A stretch of 64,000 bases of DNA from positions 620,001 to 684,000 of the forward strand of contig NZ_CP078079.1 in the NCBI RefSeq assembly GCF_020809045.1, given 5' to 3'. The notes under the pieces are model-generated. The model had not been told where the DNA came from. It did not search any database and was given only the letters and a program-made list of their open reading frames with translations. This stretch comes from Pseudarthrobacter sp. L1SW (GTDB taxonomy: Bacteria > Actinomycetota > Actinomycetes > Actinomycetales > Micrococcaceae). The translations under genes were made by a program, and so were the position numbers. Below are positions 54,375 through 63,199 of this stretch, one piece after another. Numbering within the stretch: position 1 is the stretch's first letter; every line of letters begins with the position of its first letter.

Positions 54375-56719
54375 ATACGTCCACACCCGAAACCACAGCA
54401 CCTGCCGCAGGGCACCCCAACCTCCGCATCATCGTGATGGGAGTGTCCGGCTGCGGCAAGACCACCATCGGCGACCTCGTGGCCCGCGAACTTGGAGTGC
54501 CGTTCCTGGACGGCGACTCCCTCCACCCCGTGGAGAACGTCGCCAAAATGGCGGCGGGCACCCCGCTGACGGACGACGACCGCTGGCCATGGCTTGCCAC
54601 GGTGGGCACCGAGCTTGCCAACGCAGGCGACGGCGGTATGGTCCTGGCGTGCTCCGCGCTGCGCCGCAGCTACCGCGACGCCATCCGCCAGCAGGCACCG
54701 GACACCATCTTCCTGCACCTGCACGGCAGCAAAGAGGTCCTGCGGGCGCGGACCGAAGGGCGTACCGGCCACTTCATGCCGCCCGCCCTCCTTGATTCCC
54801 AGCTCGCCACGCTGGAACCCTTGGAGGCTGACGAGGCGGGCATCGTCGTCGACATCGCTGCCCAGGTCGACGAGGTGGTGCGGGAGGCTCTGGCCGGAAT
54901 TGCCGTCGTCGCACGTTCCAGCACAGCCAGCCCTGACGCTGCCGGCAGCGCCGGTGCCCCCGGGACCCGGCCGCGACAGTTCGACGTCGACCTCCAGGCT
55001 GCGCCGTTTAATCTCGACGGCGACGCGGTCGCTTGGGTGGAGTCCACCCTGGCCGGCATGAGCCTCGAGGAAAAGATCGGCCAGCTGTTCATCAACCACA
55101 ACAACGACTACTCCCCGGAGTACCTCGATGGCGTGCTGGAGAACTTCCACGTGGGCGGCATGCGCTACCGGCCCGGGCCCTCGGCTGCTGTGCAGGAGCA
55201 CATCCGCTATGCACAGTCCAAGGCGCGCATCCCGCTGCTGGTGGCCTCCAACCCGGAAATGGGGGGAGCCGGAAGCTGTGACGACGGCACGTTCGTGTCC
55301 ACGCACCTGCAGGCCGGCTCCCACCCGGACAAGGCCATCGCCCGGCAGATGGGGCAGGTTGCCGGGGTGGAAACCGCGGCGCTGGGCTGCAATTGGGCCT
55401 TCGCACCGATCGTGGACATCCACTACAACTGGCGGAACACGGTGATCTCCACCCGCGCCTTCGGCAACACCCCGGAGATCGTGGTGGAGCGGGCCAAGGA
55501 GTACTTCGACGGCATCAGCGAATCTCCCACGGTGTGCGCCATGAAGCACTTCCCCGGCGACGGCGTGGACGAGCGGGACCAGCACGTTGTCACCTCCTAC
55601 AACACGTTCGGCTACGAGGAGTGGAACCGGACCTACGGCCACGTGTACCGGGAAATGATTGGCCACGGCGTGCAGTCCATCATGGTGGGGCATATTGGCG
55701 CGCCGGAGCTGTCCCGGCATTTCCGGCCGGGCCTGGCGGATGCCGACATCCTGCCCGCCACCCTGTCCCCGGAGCTGCTGCAGGACCTGCTCCGCGGCGA
55801 ACTGGGCTTCAACGGCCTGGTCCTGACGGACGCCTCGCTGATGGTGGGGCTCACCCAGGCCATGAAGCGCAAGGACCTGGTGCCGGCCACCATCGCGGCC
55901 GGCTGTGACATGTTCCTGTTCTTCCGCAATCCCGCGGAGGACTTCCAGTACATGCTGGACGGATTCAAGTCCGGGGTGATCACCGAACAGCGCCTGCACG
56001 ATGCGCTGCGGCGGATCCTCGGGTTGAAGGCGTCCCTGGGCCTCCATCGCACGCCGGCGGACCAGCTCGTTCCTCCTGCCGAAGCGCTGGCCGTGATCGG
56101 CAGCGGGGAACACCGGGCCATAGCGGCGGAGATCGCCGACAAGACCGTCACCCTGGTGAAGGACACCGCGAACAACCTGCCCATTACGCCGCAGACGCAT
56201 CCCCGGATCCGCCTGTACGGCATTTCCGGCGGGGCTGATTTCACGCGCGCTGATCCGCTGGCCTACCTGGACACGGTCAAGGAAGAACTTGAGGCCGCCG
56301 GCTTCGAGGTCCACGTCTTCAAGACCGCGGAGCAGCGGGAAGCCGCGGGCGAGACAGGCATGAACTTCATGCGGGTCCTGTCCGAGGAAGCCACCGGCGA
56401 CTACGCGGACAAGTACGATGCCGCGTTTGTCTTTGCCAACGTCAAGGGCTTCGCCCAGGAGGCAGCCATCCGGATCAAGTGGTCCTCGCCGATGGCCGCG
56501 GAGATCCCGTGGTACGTCACCGAGGTTCCCACGGTGTTTGTTTCGCTCAACCAGCCCAACCACCTGATCGATGTGCCGATGGTCAAGACGGCGATCCACG
56601 CCCACGCAGGGTCCCGCGAGGCCATCCGGGCCACCATTGAAAAGATCCAGGGGAAGTCCGCGTTCCAGGGCACGTTCAACGACAACGTGTTCTGCGGCTC
56701 CTTCGACACCAGGCTCTGA
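54371..56719 (+). CDS. Gluconokinase fused to a glycoside hydrolase family 3 domain
   Basis: 782 residues from GTG 54371, overlapping manD. Residues ~18-180 are a complete GntK-like kinase: GVSGCGKTT at 24-32, [24 protein letters not shown] and [12 protein letters not shown] linker of ~20 residues ([16 protein letters not shown]) leads to a GH3 region from about 205: [16 protein letters not shown] near 393, and VLTDASLM near 485 holding the expected nucleophile Asp; residues ~555-782 form a GH3 C-terminal-like alpha/beta domain. No stop or frameshift separates the parts. Could couple glycoside cleavage to phosphorylation of the released aldonate. No signal peptide, so intracellular. Confidence 0.85.
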   Translation: MNTSTPETTAPAAGHPNLRIIVMGVSGCGKTTIGDLVARELGVPFLDGDSLHPVENVAKMAAGTPLTDDDRWPWLATVGTELANAGDGGMVLACSALRRSYRDAIRQQAPDTIFLHLHGSKEVLRARTEGRTGHFMPPALLDSQLATLEPLEADEAGIVVDIAAQVDEVVREALAGIAVVARSSTASPDAAGSAGAPGTRPRQFDVDLQAAPFNLDGDAVAWVESTLAGMSLEEKIGQLFINHNNDYSPEYLDGVLENFHVGGMRYRPGPSAAVQEHIRYAQSKARIPLLVASNPEMGGAGSCDDGTFVSTHLQAGSHPDKAIARQMGQVAGVETAALGCNWAFAPIVDIHYNWRNTVISTRAFGNTPEIVVERAKEYFDGISESPTVCAMKHFPGDGVDERDQHVVTSYNTFGYEEWNRTYGHVYREMIGHGVQSIMVGHIGAPELSRHFRPGLADADILPATLSPELLQDLLRGELGFNGLVLTDASLMVGLTQAMKRKDLVPATIAAGCDMFLFFRNPAEDFQYMLDGFKSGVITEQRLHDALRRILGLKASLGLHRTPADQLVPPAEALAVIGSGEHRAIAAEIADKTVTLVKDTANNLPITPQTHPRIRLYGISGGADFTRADPLAYLDTVKEELEAAGFEVHVFKTAEQREAAGETGMNFMRVLSEEATGDYADKYDAAFVFANVKGFAQEAAIRIKWSSPMAAEIPWYVTEVPTVFVSLNQPNHLIDVPMVKTAIHAHAGSREAIRATIEKIQGKSAFQGTFNDNVFCGSFDTRL

Positions 56720-56734
56720 ACGGCGGAGAACGCA

Positions 56735-56772
56735 AAAAGAGAAAGCCCCTTACTAAAGGGGCTTTCTCTTTT
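56735..56772. terminator. Strong bidirectional terminator after the uronate locus
   Basis: 17-bp perfect arms AAAAGAGAAAGCCCCTT / AAGGGGCTTTCTCTTTT with a four-base loop (ACTA); gives a U-tract on both strands. Separates the uronate locus from the convergent gentisate operon. Confidence 0.92.
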
Positions 56773-56791
56773 GCTGCTAACAGGACCGTGC

Positions 56792-57541
56792 CTAGATCCA
56801 CTTCGGCGCGGTTAGGACGCCTCCCGCGGCGCCCGGTCCGGTGGCGGTGACGCCGTGGGAGCCGCGCCCGGCGGCCCATTGGGCGACGGCGGGCAGCGGC
56901 CCGGTGACAACTGTCGGGTCGGCGGCATTCGTGTCGCCGAACACCAGATCGGTGCCGGTGACTTTAACCAGGAGCCCGGCGTCGGTGCCGCGCGTGTGCC
57001 AGGCTCCGGTGATATCGCCCAGGAGCCGTTCCAGGACGGGTGCCGGTATGTCCTTGAAAGTGGCGCCGTTGTCCAGGTCGATGGCGTGCAGCCAGACTTC
57101 GCGGGTGCGCATCCACACGGTTTCCTCGGCCGGAACGGTCCGTCCCTGCGCCGTCTTGACCTTGTGGTGCCAGGCGTCTGCGGGCAGGTCGCGCCACTCG
57201 ACGTTCAGGTGCACGGCCGAGTGGTCGAACAGGTGCCGCAGGGCGATGGGGGAGAGGGTGCCCCCAAACTCGATCTCGTGGTTGCGGGCCTCCGGGGAGG
57301 AGTACATCGGGGTTTCCACTCCGGTGGCGGCCCATTCGATGAGCCGGGCGATGGCGCGGGCGTTGTAGCCCACGTGTGCCACGACGTGCCGGCGGGTCCA
57401 CCCGGGGAGGAGGCTGCCGCCGTCGAGCTCTGCATCGGGAAGCTCATTGAGCTTGCGGGCAAAGAACGCCGTGCCCCGGCGCGCCTGCAACAGGGACTGC
57501 AGGAGCACCGGGTCGGTGGTCTGGTCGTGGCGGGCAACCAT
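56792..57541 (-). CDS. Mycothiol-dependent maleylpyruvate isomerase
   Basis: 249 residues from ATG 57541. DinB-like/MDMPI fold: LPGWTRRHVVAHVGYNARAI (metal-binding His), then MRTREVWLHAIDLDNG with Glu and His ligands near residue 140. Converts maleylpyruvate to fumarylpyruvate using mycothiol, the thiol of actinobacteria; third step of gentisate degradation. The ATGA overlap with the upstream hydrolase stop codon shows co-translation. Last gene of the operon. Confidence 0.9.
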   Translation of the reverse strand: MVARHDQTTDPVLLQSLLQARRGTAFFARKLNELPDAELDGGSLLPGWTRRHVVAHVGYNARAIARLIEWAATGVETPMYSSPEARNHEIEFGGTLSPIALRHLFDHSAVHLNVEWRDLPADAWHHKVKTAQGRTVPAEETVWMRTREVWLHAIDLDNGATFKDIPAPVLERLLGDITGAWHTRGTDAGLLVKVTGTDLVFGDTNAADPTVVTGPLPAVAQWAAGRGSHGVTATGPGAAGGVLTAPKWI

Positions 57542-58371
57542 CAGGCTTCCTTGACCACGCGGTTCTTCAGCTGGCCCAGGCCCTCGATGGTGGTGACCAG
57601 GACCTGGCCCTCCTGCAGGTACCGCTTGGGGTCCTGCGCATGGCCCACACCGCCGGGGGTGCCGGTGGCGATCACGTCGCCCGGGTTCAGGGTGATGATG
57701 GTGGAGATGTAGGAGACCAGGAATTCGGGGGTGAACACCAGGTCCGAGGTGGGGGTGGACTGCTGGACGTCGCCATCAACTGCCGAGGTCATGAGCGGGC
57801 CGGGAGTGAATTCGTCCTTGGTGACCAGGGCGGGGCCGAACGGGGTGGACTTCTCCCAGGTCTTGCCCTGCAGCCACTGGATGGTGCGGAACTGGTAGTC
57901 GCGCATGGACACGTCGTTCAGGACGGCGTAGCCGGCGATGTGGTCCGCGGCGTCAGCTTCGGAAATGCGGCGGCCCTGCTTGCCGATGACGACCGCGAGC
58001 TCGGCTTCCCAGTCCACGGTGTCCGATTCCTGCGGCAGGGCAAGGTCGTCGTTGGGGCCGATCAGGGATTCGGCGTACTTGGCGAACAGGGTGGGGTACT
58101 CGGGGACTTCCCGGCCCATTTCCTTGATGTGGTTGCGGTAGTTGTGGCCCACGCAGATGATCTTTCCCGGGGAAGGCACGACGGCGGCAAGGTCAGCGCC
58201 GTCGAGCGGGTACGTTGCGCCCCTGGCCGCCGCGGCGGTGGTTTCCCAGGCGGGGTCCTGCAGCAGGGCGCCGACGTCGGCGAACCCGGGGATCTCGGTG
58301 AGGGTATCGCCGTCCTGACGGACCGCCGTCGTGCGTGTGCCGTTGTCGAGGCGGAGGGTGAGGAGTTTCAT
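57541..58371 (-). CDS. Fumarylpyruvate hydrolase (FAH family)
   Basis: 276 residues from ATG 58371. FAH-family motifs: PSPGKIICVGHNYRNHIKEM, LFAKYAESLIGP, DWEAELAVVIGK (metal-binding Glu), GYAVLNDVSMRDYQ, and NPGDVIATGTPGGVG. Cleaves fumarylpyruvate to fumarate and pyruvate. Assignment to fumarylpyruvate rather than another beta-diketone rests on the operon. Shares one base with the dioxygenase gene end and overlaps the isomerase start. Confidence 0.9.
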   Translation of the reverse strand: MKLLTLRLDNGTRTTAVRQDGDTLTEIPGFADVGALLQDPAWETTAAAARGATYPLDGADLAAVVPSPGKIICVGHNYRNHIKEMGREVPEYPTLFAKYAESLIGPNDDLALPQESDTVDWEAELAVVIGKQGRRISEADAADHIAGYAVLNDVSMRDYQFRTIQWLQGKTWEKSTPFGPALVTKDEFTPGPLMTSAVDGDVQQSTPTSDLVFTPEFLVSYISTIITLNPGDVIATGTPGGVGHAQDPKRYLQEGQVLVTTIEGLGQLKNRVVKEA

Positions 58372-59501
58372 TACTTGGTGCGTCCTTCGATGTAGGTGCG
58401 GTTGAAGTTCAGGCGCTCGAAAATGGGTGCGTCGCTGAAACGGAACAAATCAAACTCTGATTCGGCTTGGAGTGACCAGGCGGCCCAGGACGGGACCACG
58501 AACAGGTCGCCCTTGGCGAGCTGCTTGGTTTCGCCGTTGAGGACCACGGTGCCGGTGCCCTCGAAGACCTGCCACACGCTGGAGCCGACCTCGCGGACGG
58601 TCTCGGTGGCGGCGCCGGCGCGGAGGCGGTGGAACTCGGCCCGGATGGTGGGCATCACGTCCCCGCCGGTGGTGGGGTTGGTGTAGCGGACGGCGGCGTG
58701 GCCCTGGGAGACGGTGGCGGGGTGGCCTTCGTCTTCGAGGAGCAGCTGCTCGCGCAGGGCGGCGTCCGTGTACTTCCACCGGTAGCCGGCGATGGGGGAG
58801 CTGGTGGTGTCATCGAGTCCGGAGAGCGGGCGCAGGCCGGGGTGGGCCCAGAGCCGTTCGGCGCGGGAGATGTCCGGCGTGGCCTCGTCGGTGACGCGTT
58901 CGGTGCCGAACTCAAAGAACCCGGCGTCGGCGTAGTGCACAAACGGGATGTCCAGGCCGTCGATCCAGGCCATCGGCTCGTCGGTGTCATTGTGGTGGCC
59001 GTGGAAGTTCCAGCCGGGGGTCAGCAGGAAGTCCCCGCGGGACATCCGGACCGGATCGCCGTTCACCACGGTCCAGACGCCTTCGCCTTCAACCACGAAG
59101 CGGAACGCGTTCTGGGAGTGCCGGTGCTCCGGCGCGGTTTCCCGGCCGCCCAGGTACTGGATCGCCGCCCACAGCGTGGGGGTTGCGTAGGCGGTGCCGC
59201 CCAGGCCCGGGTTGGCCAGCGCAATGGCGCGGCGTTCCCCGCCCCGGCCAACGGGTACCAGGTCACCGGCGCGGGCAGCCAGGGGGTACAGGTCGTTCCA
59301 GCGCCACACGTGCGGCACGGCCTTGGGCGTGGGGACCATCGGCATCAGGTCACCGATCTCGGTCCACAGCGGAATCAGGTTCTCCTTGTCGAAGTCCTTG
59401 TAGAGCTGCTCAAGCTGGGCAGCCTCTTCCGGGGTCGGCTCCGGGACGGTAAGCCCGGCGGCCACTGATTCATGGGTCGTGTTCTCGGCGCTGATGGACA
59501 C
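58371..59501 (-). CDS. Gentisate 1,2-dioxygenase
   Basis: 376 residues. Bicupin fold: N-terminal cupin with PEHRHSQNAFRFVVEGEG and NFHGHHND holding the iron-binding histidines, and a second cupin (SSVWQVFEGTGTVVLNGE) lacking the histidines, as in known gentisate dioxygenases. Opens the ring of gentisate to maleylpyruvate. First gene of the minus-strand operon. An ATTCTG-N5-CAGAAT palindrome is about 80 bases upstream. Confidence 0.93.
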   Translation of the reverse strand: MSISAENTTHESVAAGLTVPEPTPEEAAQLEQLYKDFDKENLIPLWTEIGDLMPMVPTPKAVPHVWRWNDLYPLAARAGDLVPVGRGGERRAIALANPGLGGTAYATPTLWAAIQYLGGRETAPEHRHSQNAFRFVVEGEGVWTVVNGDPVRMSRGDFLLTPGWNFHGHHNDTDEPMAWIDGLDIPFVHYADAGFFEFGTERVTDEATPDISRAERLWAHPGLRPLSGLDDTTSSPIAGYRWKYTDAALREQLLLEDEGHPATVSQGHAAVRYTNPTTGGDVMPTIRAEFHRLRAGAATETVREVGSSVWQVFEGTGTVVLNGETKQLAKGDLFVVPSWAAWSLQAESEFDLFRFSDAPIFERLNFNRTYIEGRTK

Positions 59502-59580
59502 GTCGGCCTCCTTTGTAGGTCAGAACAGTTTTTTGGCGTGGCTTGACTCTACGGAAGGACGTTGTGTGAGCTCCAACATA

Positions 59581-59597
59581 TTCTGCTCTTCAGAATT
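59581..59597. promoter_or_regulatory. IclR-type operator 1 (gentisate operon)
   Basis: TTCTGCTCTTCAGAATT; with the preceding A it is the perfect inverted repeat ATTCTG-N5-CAGAAT. About 80 bases upstream of the gentisate dioxygenase start, in the gap after the IclR gene. Matches operator 2 at 15 of 17 bases. Confidence 0.75.
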
Positions 59598-59645
59598 CCG
59601 GGGCGCTGCGGTGCGGGCGGGTTGTGCGGGCGGGTTGGTGCGGCC

Positions 59646-59690
59646 TTTAGTCCGGCGCTGTTTAGTCCGGCGCTGTTTAGTCCGGCTCTG
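59646..59690. repeat. 15-bp tandem repeat spanning the IclR stop codon
   Basis: Three units of TTTAGTCCGGCGCTG (59646-59660, 59661-59675, and 59676-59690 with one change). On the minus strand each unit carries CTAAA, and the IclR stop TAA lies in the rightmost unit, so the stop is present three times in the same frame. Confidence 0.85.
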
Positions 59691-60564
59691 CCGGGTTCGC
59701 CGCAATGTCGATCTCCAGCTGTCGGCAGCATTCGCGCAGCGCCTGGACCAGGCCGGCGTCGAACACCGTCCGGAAGCGGGTGGCGGGGGTGGCGACGCTG
59801 AGGGCGCCCACCACGTGCCCGTGCCGGTTGTGCAGCGCCATCCCCAGGGCGCTCACCCCGTCCTCGGTGCCCTCGAAGTTGGCTGCAAAGCCGTTTGCCC
59901 GGATGGATTCAAGTTCCCGGAGGAAGGCGGGATATTCGTCATCCGGGATGGTGTCCCCGCCGATCTCGGCGTTGTTGCTGCGAAAGAGCTGGTCCAGCAT
60001 GTGCGGTTCCAGTTCGGCCAGCATGGCCTTACCGCCGGAGGTCTTGTTGGCGGGCATCACGGTCCCCTGCCGGTCGCCGACCCGCAGGACGTTGTTTCCC
60101 TCAACGGTTGCCAGGAAACGGACCTTGGTGCCCACCCGCACCATGAGGTTCACGGTCTCGTTGAGTTGGGCGGAGAGCAGCTCCATGTGGGGCTGGGCGA
60201 GCGAGCGCAGCAGCCTGGTCCAGCTCAGCCCAGCCGGGCCCACGCCCATGGCCGGGCCCGGAACGTAGCGCCGGGTTTCGTCCTGCACGGCGAATCCCCG
60301 GTAGACCAGCATCGCCAGGAGGCGGTGCGCCGTGGAGGGGGCAACCCCCAGCTCCTCGGCGGCATCCTTCAGCCGCAACGGGCCGCCGTCGCGCAGGAGC
60401 TGGAGGAGCTGCAGCGCGTTGTCCACCGCCTCGATGGAATAGGTGGGCCGCTTCTGCACGGGCTTCTTCTGCGCAGGCTTGCGGCCAGCCGTCGGGGAGG
60501 TGGACCGAGCGTCCTGCTTTTTCTGCACATCAGAATTGTATTGTGGTTCATCTTGGCTGGCCAT
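59677..60564 (-). CDS. IclR-family regulator of the gentisate/3-hydroxybenzoate genes
   Basis: 295 residues from ATG 60564. A Lys/Gln-rich N-terminal ~45 residues (QKKQDARS, AQKKPVQKRP) precede the winged helix: IEAVDNALQLLQLLRDGG, LRLKDAAEELGVAPSTAHRL, LVYRGFAVQDETRRYVPG. The effector domain has NLMVRVGTKVRFLATVEG and GFAANFEGTEDGVSALGMAL. Binds an aromatic acid effector. Located between both transcription units of the pathway, its start codon 12 bases from that of the divergent transporter gene. Confidence 0.9.
   Translation of the reverse strand: MASQDEPQYNSDVQKKQDARSTSPTAGRKPAQKKPVQKRPTYSIEAVDNALQLLQLLRDGGPLRLKDAAEELGVAPSTAHRLLAMLVYRGFAVQDETRRYVPGPAMGVGPAGLSWTRLLRSLAQPHMELLSAQLNETVNLMVRVGTKVRFLATVEGNNVLRVGDRQGTVMPANKTSGGKAMLAELEPHMLDQLFRSNNAEIGGDTIPDDEYPAFLRELESIRANGFAANFEGTEDGVSALGMALHNRHGHVVGALSVATPATRFRTVFDAGLVQALRECCRQLEIDIAANPAEPD
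60521..60537. promoter_or_regulatory. IclR-type operator 2 (transporter-hydroxylase unit), inside iclR
   Basis: TTCTGCACATCAGAATT, inverted repeat TTCTG-N5-CAGAA, lying within the first codons of the IclR gene and 40 bases upstream of the divergent transporter start. Same motif as operator 1. A second, weaker repeat CAGAAT-N3-ATTGTG overlaps its right half. Confidence 0.75.
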
Positions 60565-60576
60565 GACAGTAGTGGG

Positions 60577-61956
60577 ATGAATCACACACTTCCCGCTGCA
60601 GCGACGCACCGGTCCTCGCCCGGGGCTTCCGCCCCCACGTCCCATGACGCGTTCAATGCCGTGTCCAATGATGGGCACGGCCGGTTCTCCAAGGCCTCGG
60701 CAGCGGCAGTCCTTGTCTGCTGGCTGCTGGTGGTCTTCGATGGTTACGACCTCATCGTCTACGGCACTGTCCAGTCCTCCCTCATTTCCGAAACCGGGTG
60801 GGGCCTGACCAAGGCAACCGCCGGGACGGTGGGCTCCATGGCCTTCCTGGGCATGATGATCGGCGCGATCTTCGCCGGCCGAATGGCCGATTCGTGGGGC
60901 CGCCGCAGGACCATCCTCGGATGTGCCATCGTGTTCTCCGTCTTCACCGTCCTCTGCGCCTTCGCTCCCAGCGCCGCCATCTTCGGAGTCCTGCGCCTCC
61001 TGGCCGGCATCGGGCTTGGCGGTCTGGTGCCCTCCGCGAATGCCCTGGTGGCCGAACTGGTACCCACCAAGTGGCGCTCCATCGTGGCCACACTGATGAT
61101 GTCCGGTGTCCCGATCGGCGGCTCCATCGCGGCCCTCGTGGGCATCCAGCTGATTCCGGCCTTCGGCTGGCAGGCGATGTTCCTCGTGGCTGTGCTGGCA
61201 CTGGTGATCGTTGTGCCCCTTGGGCTCAAGTACCTGCCCGAGACCCTTACACCGGCCAAGACGGCACGGCCCGGCGAAACCAACGCTGCGGCCGGCGAAG
61301 GAACACGTGCCGCCAAAACCGCCTCCGGGTTCTCGTCCCTGCTCCGCGCCCCGTACCTGGGCATCAGCATGCTCTTCGCCGTTGCCACCATCGCCACCCT
61401 CTTCGCGTGGTACGGGTTGGGCACGTGGCTGCCGAACCTCATGCAGCTGGCGGGCTACAACCTGGGCTCCGCCCTGACGTTCGCCCTGGCCCTGAACCTT
61501 GGCGCGGTGGCCGGCTCCGTCATCACGGCCTGGGCGGGGACGCGCTTTGGGCCAATTCCGACGGCGATCGCAGCCGCCGCCGTCGCCGCCGTCGCGCTGG
61601 TGGTGCTGGTGAGCGGACCGCCTGTGTCCGTCGTCTACCTCATGCTGGTGCTCGCCGGCGTCGGAACCCACGGCACGCAGTGCCTCATCATCGCCGCGGT
61701 GGCGAGCCATTATCCCGCCCACTTGCGGGGAACGGCACTTGGCTGGGCACTGGGCACTGGCCGGATCGGCGCCGTCGTAGCTCCCCAGGTGGGCGGCCTC
61801 CTGCTGGCTGCCGGCCTGGGCGTCAACTCCAATTTCCTTGCCTTCGCCGGTGCGGCCGCGGTTGCCGCGGTCCTGCTGACCGCCGTCGGCATCAACCTCA
61901 AAGCAAAACTTTCCGTATCCTCTTCAACCCCAACAACAGGAGTTAGCAATGTCTGA
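60577..61956 (+). CDS. AAHS-family aromatic acid:H+ symporter
   Basis: 459 residues from ATG 60577. Twelve-helix MFS protein; VFDGYDLIVYGTVQSSLI in helix 1 is the D-G-x-D signature of benzoate/4-hydroxybenzoate/3-hydroxybenzoate carriers, and GRMADSWGRRRTI is the loop 2-3 motif. Imports the aromatic acid used by the hydroxylase encoded next. Its stop overlaps that gene by eight bases. Longer in-frame readings leftward run through the antisense IclR gene and are rejected. Confidence 0.9.
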   Translation: MNHTLPAAATHRSSPGASAPTSHDAFNAVSNDGHGRFSKASAAAVLVCWLLVVFDGYDLIVYGTVQSSLISETGWGLTKATAGTVGSMAFLGMMIGAIFAGRMADSWGRRRTILGCAIVFSVFTVLCAFAPSAAIFGVLRLLAGIGLGGLVPSANALVAELVPTKWRSIVATLMMSGVPIGGSIAALVGIQLIPAFGWQAMFLVAVLALVIVVPLGLKYLPETLTPAKTARPGETNAAAGEGTRAAKTASGFSSLLRAPYLGISMLFAVATIATLFAWYGLGTWLPNLMQLAGYNLGSALTFALALNLGAVAGSVITAWAGTRFGPIPTAIAAAAVAAVALVVLVSGPPVSVVYLMLVLAGVGTHGTQCLIIAAVASHYPAHLRGTALGWALGTGRIGAVVAPQVGGLLLAAGLGVNSNFLAFAGAAAVAAVLLTAVGINLKAKLSVSSSTPTTGVSNV

Positions 61957-63199
61957 GCACGCCACGTCCACCGATGTCCTGGTGATCGGAGGGGGCATGG
62001 CCGGCCTGGCCGGAGCCCTCGCCCTGCGCGAGAACGGTGCCAACGTGACCCTCGTGGAGCGCGCCCCCGAGTTCGGCGAGGTGGGTGCCGGGCTGCAGAT
62101 GGCCCCCAACGCCTCCCGCATCCTCCGCCGCTGGGGCTTGCTCGAAAAGGCACTGGAAATCGGCGTGCAGCCCAAGCACCTGCTGTTCCGCGACGCCGTC
62201 ACCGGCGAGGAGCTCACCCGCCAGACGCTCAACGGCGAATTCGAGGAACGCTATGGCGCGCCGTACGTTGTGATCCACCGCAGCGACCTGCACCGTGTCC
62301 TGCTGGAAGGCTGTGAAGCCGCCGGCGTCAAGCTCGTCAACGACGTCATGGTTGAGAGTGTCGAGACCGTGGGCGGCCGCGGCGTGGCGCACACTGCCGC
62401 CGGCGTGGACTTCGAGGCGGACGTGGTGATCGGCGCCGATGGCCTGCGGTCCACCCTGCGCCCGCTCGTGGCCGATGACCAGCCCGTCTCGTCCGCGTAC
62501 GTGGCGTACCGCGGAACCGTGCCCATCACGCCAGCGACCCCGAAGGCCGACCTGGAGGATGTCATTGTTTACCTGGGCCCGGACTGCCACCTGGTGCAAT
62601 ACCCGCTGCGCAAGGGCGAACTGCTCAACACCGTTGCCGTCTTCAAGTCGCCCTCCTTCGAACGCGGCGAGGAGCAGTACGGGGGAGTGGACGAACTCGA
62701 GGCGGCCTACAAGGACTGCGTGCCGGCTGTGCAGGAAGCGCTGAAGAACCTGGCCACCGGCATCCGCTGGCCCATGTACGACCGCGACCCCATCGAGAAC
62801 TGGGTGGCCGGCCGGATGGTGCTGATGGGCGACGCCGCACACCCCATGCTCCAGTACCTGGCCCAGGGCGCCTGCCAGGCCCTTGAGGATGCTGCGGCCC
62901 TCCAGGACGCCACCGCGGGCACCGTGTTTACTGCGGACGGCATCAACAAGGACGGGTGGGACGAGGCCCTCCGCGACTTCAACAGTGTCCGCGCCGGCCG
63001 GACCGCCCGGGTGCAGCGCACGGCCCGGGTGTGGGGCGAGTCGTGGCACGTGTCCGGCCTGGCCCGCACCTTGCGCAACCTGCTGTTCAAGAGCCGGAAG
63101 GACAACAACTTCCAGTACAACGACTGGCTGTACGGGCAAGATGGCGACGGCGTTCCGTCCGTCACGCCCAAGCGGGTCGTCGAGGGCGCAGCGGCTTAG
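61949..63199 (+). CDS. 3-Hydroxybenzoate 6-hydroxylase (FAD monooxygenase)
   Basis: 416 residues from ATG 61949. Group A flavin monooxygenase: VLVIGGGMAGLAGALALREN (FAD dinucleotide motif), VVIGADGLRSTLRPLV (DG motif), and MGDAAHPMLQYLAQGACQAL (GD motif). In this operon it converts 3-hydroxybenzoate to gentisate, using NADH and O2; salicylate 5-/1-hydroxylases have similar motifs, but the gentisate enzymes and 3-hydroxybenzoate-type sequence order favour this call. Last gene of the plus-strand unit. Confidence 0.9.
   Translation: MSEHATSTDVLVIGGGMAGLAGALALRENGANVTLVERAPEFGEVGAGLQMAPNASRILRRWGLLEKALEIGVQPKHLLFRDAVTGEELTRQTLNGEFEERYGAPYVVIHRSDLHRVLLEGCEAAGVKLVNDVMVESVETVGGRGVAHTAAGVDFEADVVIGADGLRSTLRPLVADDQPVSSAYVAYRGTVPITPATPKADLEDVIVYLGPDCHLVQYPLRKGELLNTVAVFKSPSFERGEEQYGGVDELEAAYKDCVPAVQEALKNLATGIRWPMYDRDPIENWVAGRMVLMGDAAHPMLQYLAQGACQALEDAAALQDATAGTVFTADGINKDGWDEALRDFNSVRAGRTARVQRTARVWGESWHVSGLARTLRNLLFKSRKDNNFQYNDWLYGQDGDGVPSVTPKRVVEGAAA

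Noticed and set aside
54335..56605. Open frame of 756 codons on the minus strand
   Set aside because: Antisense to the gluconokinase-GH3 gene, whose catalytic motifs are intact; no motif on the opposite frame.
59479..60576. Upstream extension of the AAHS transporter frame
   Set aside because: It is antisense to the IclR gene; the MFS protein begins with a normal N-terminus at 60577.
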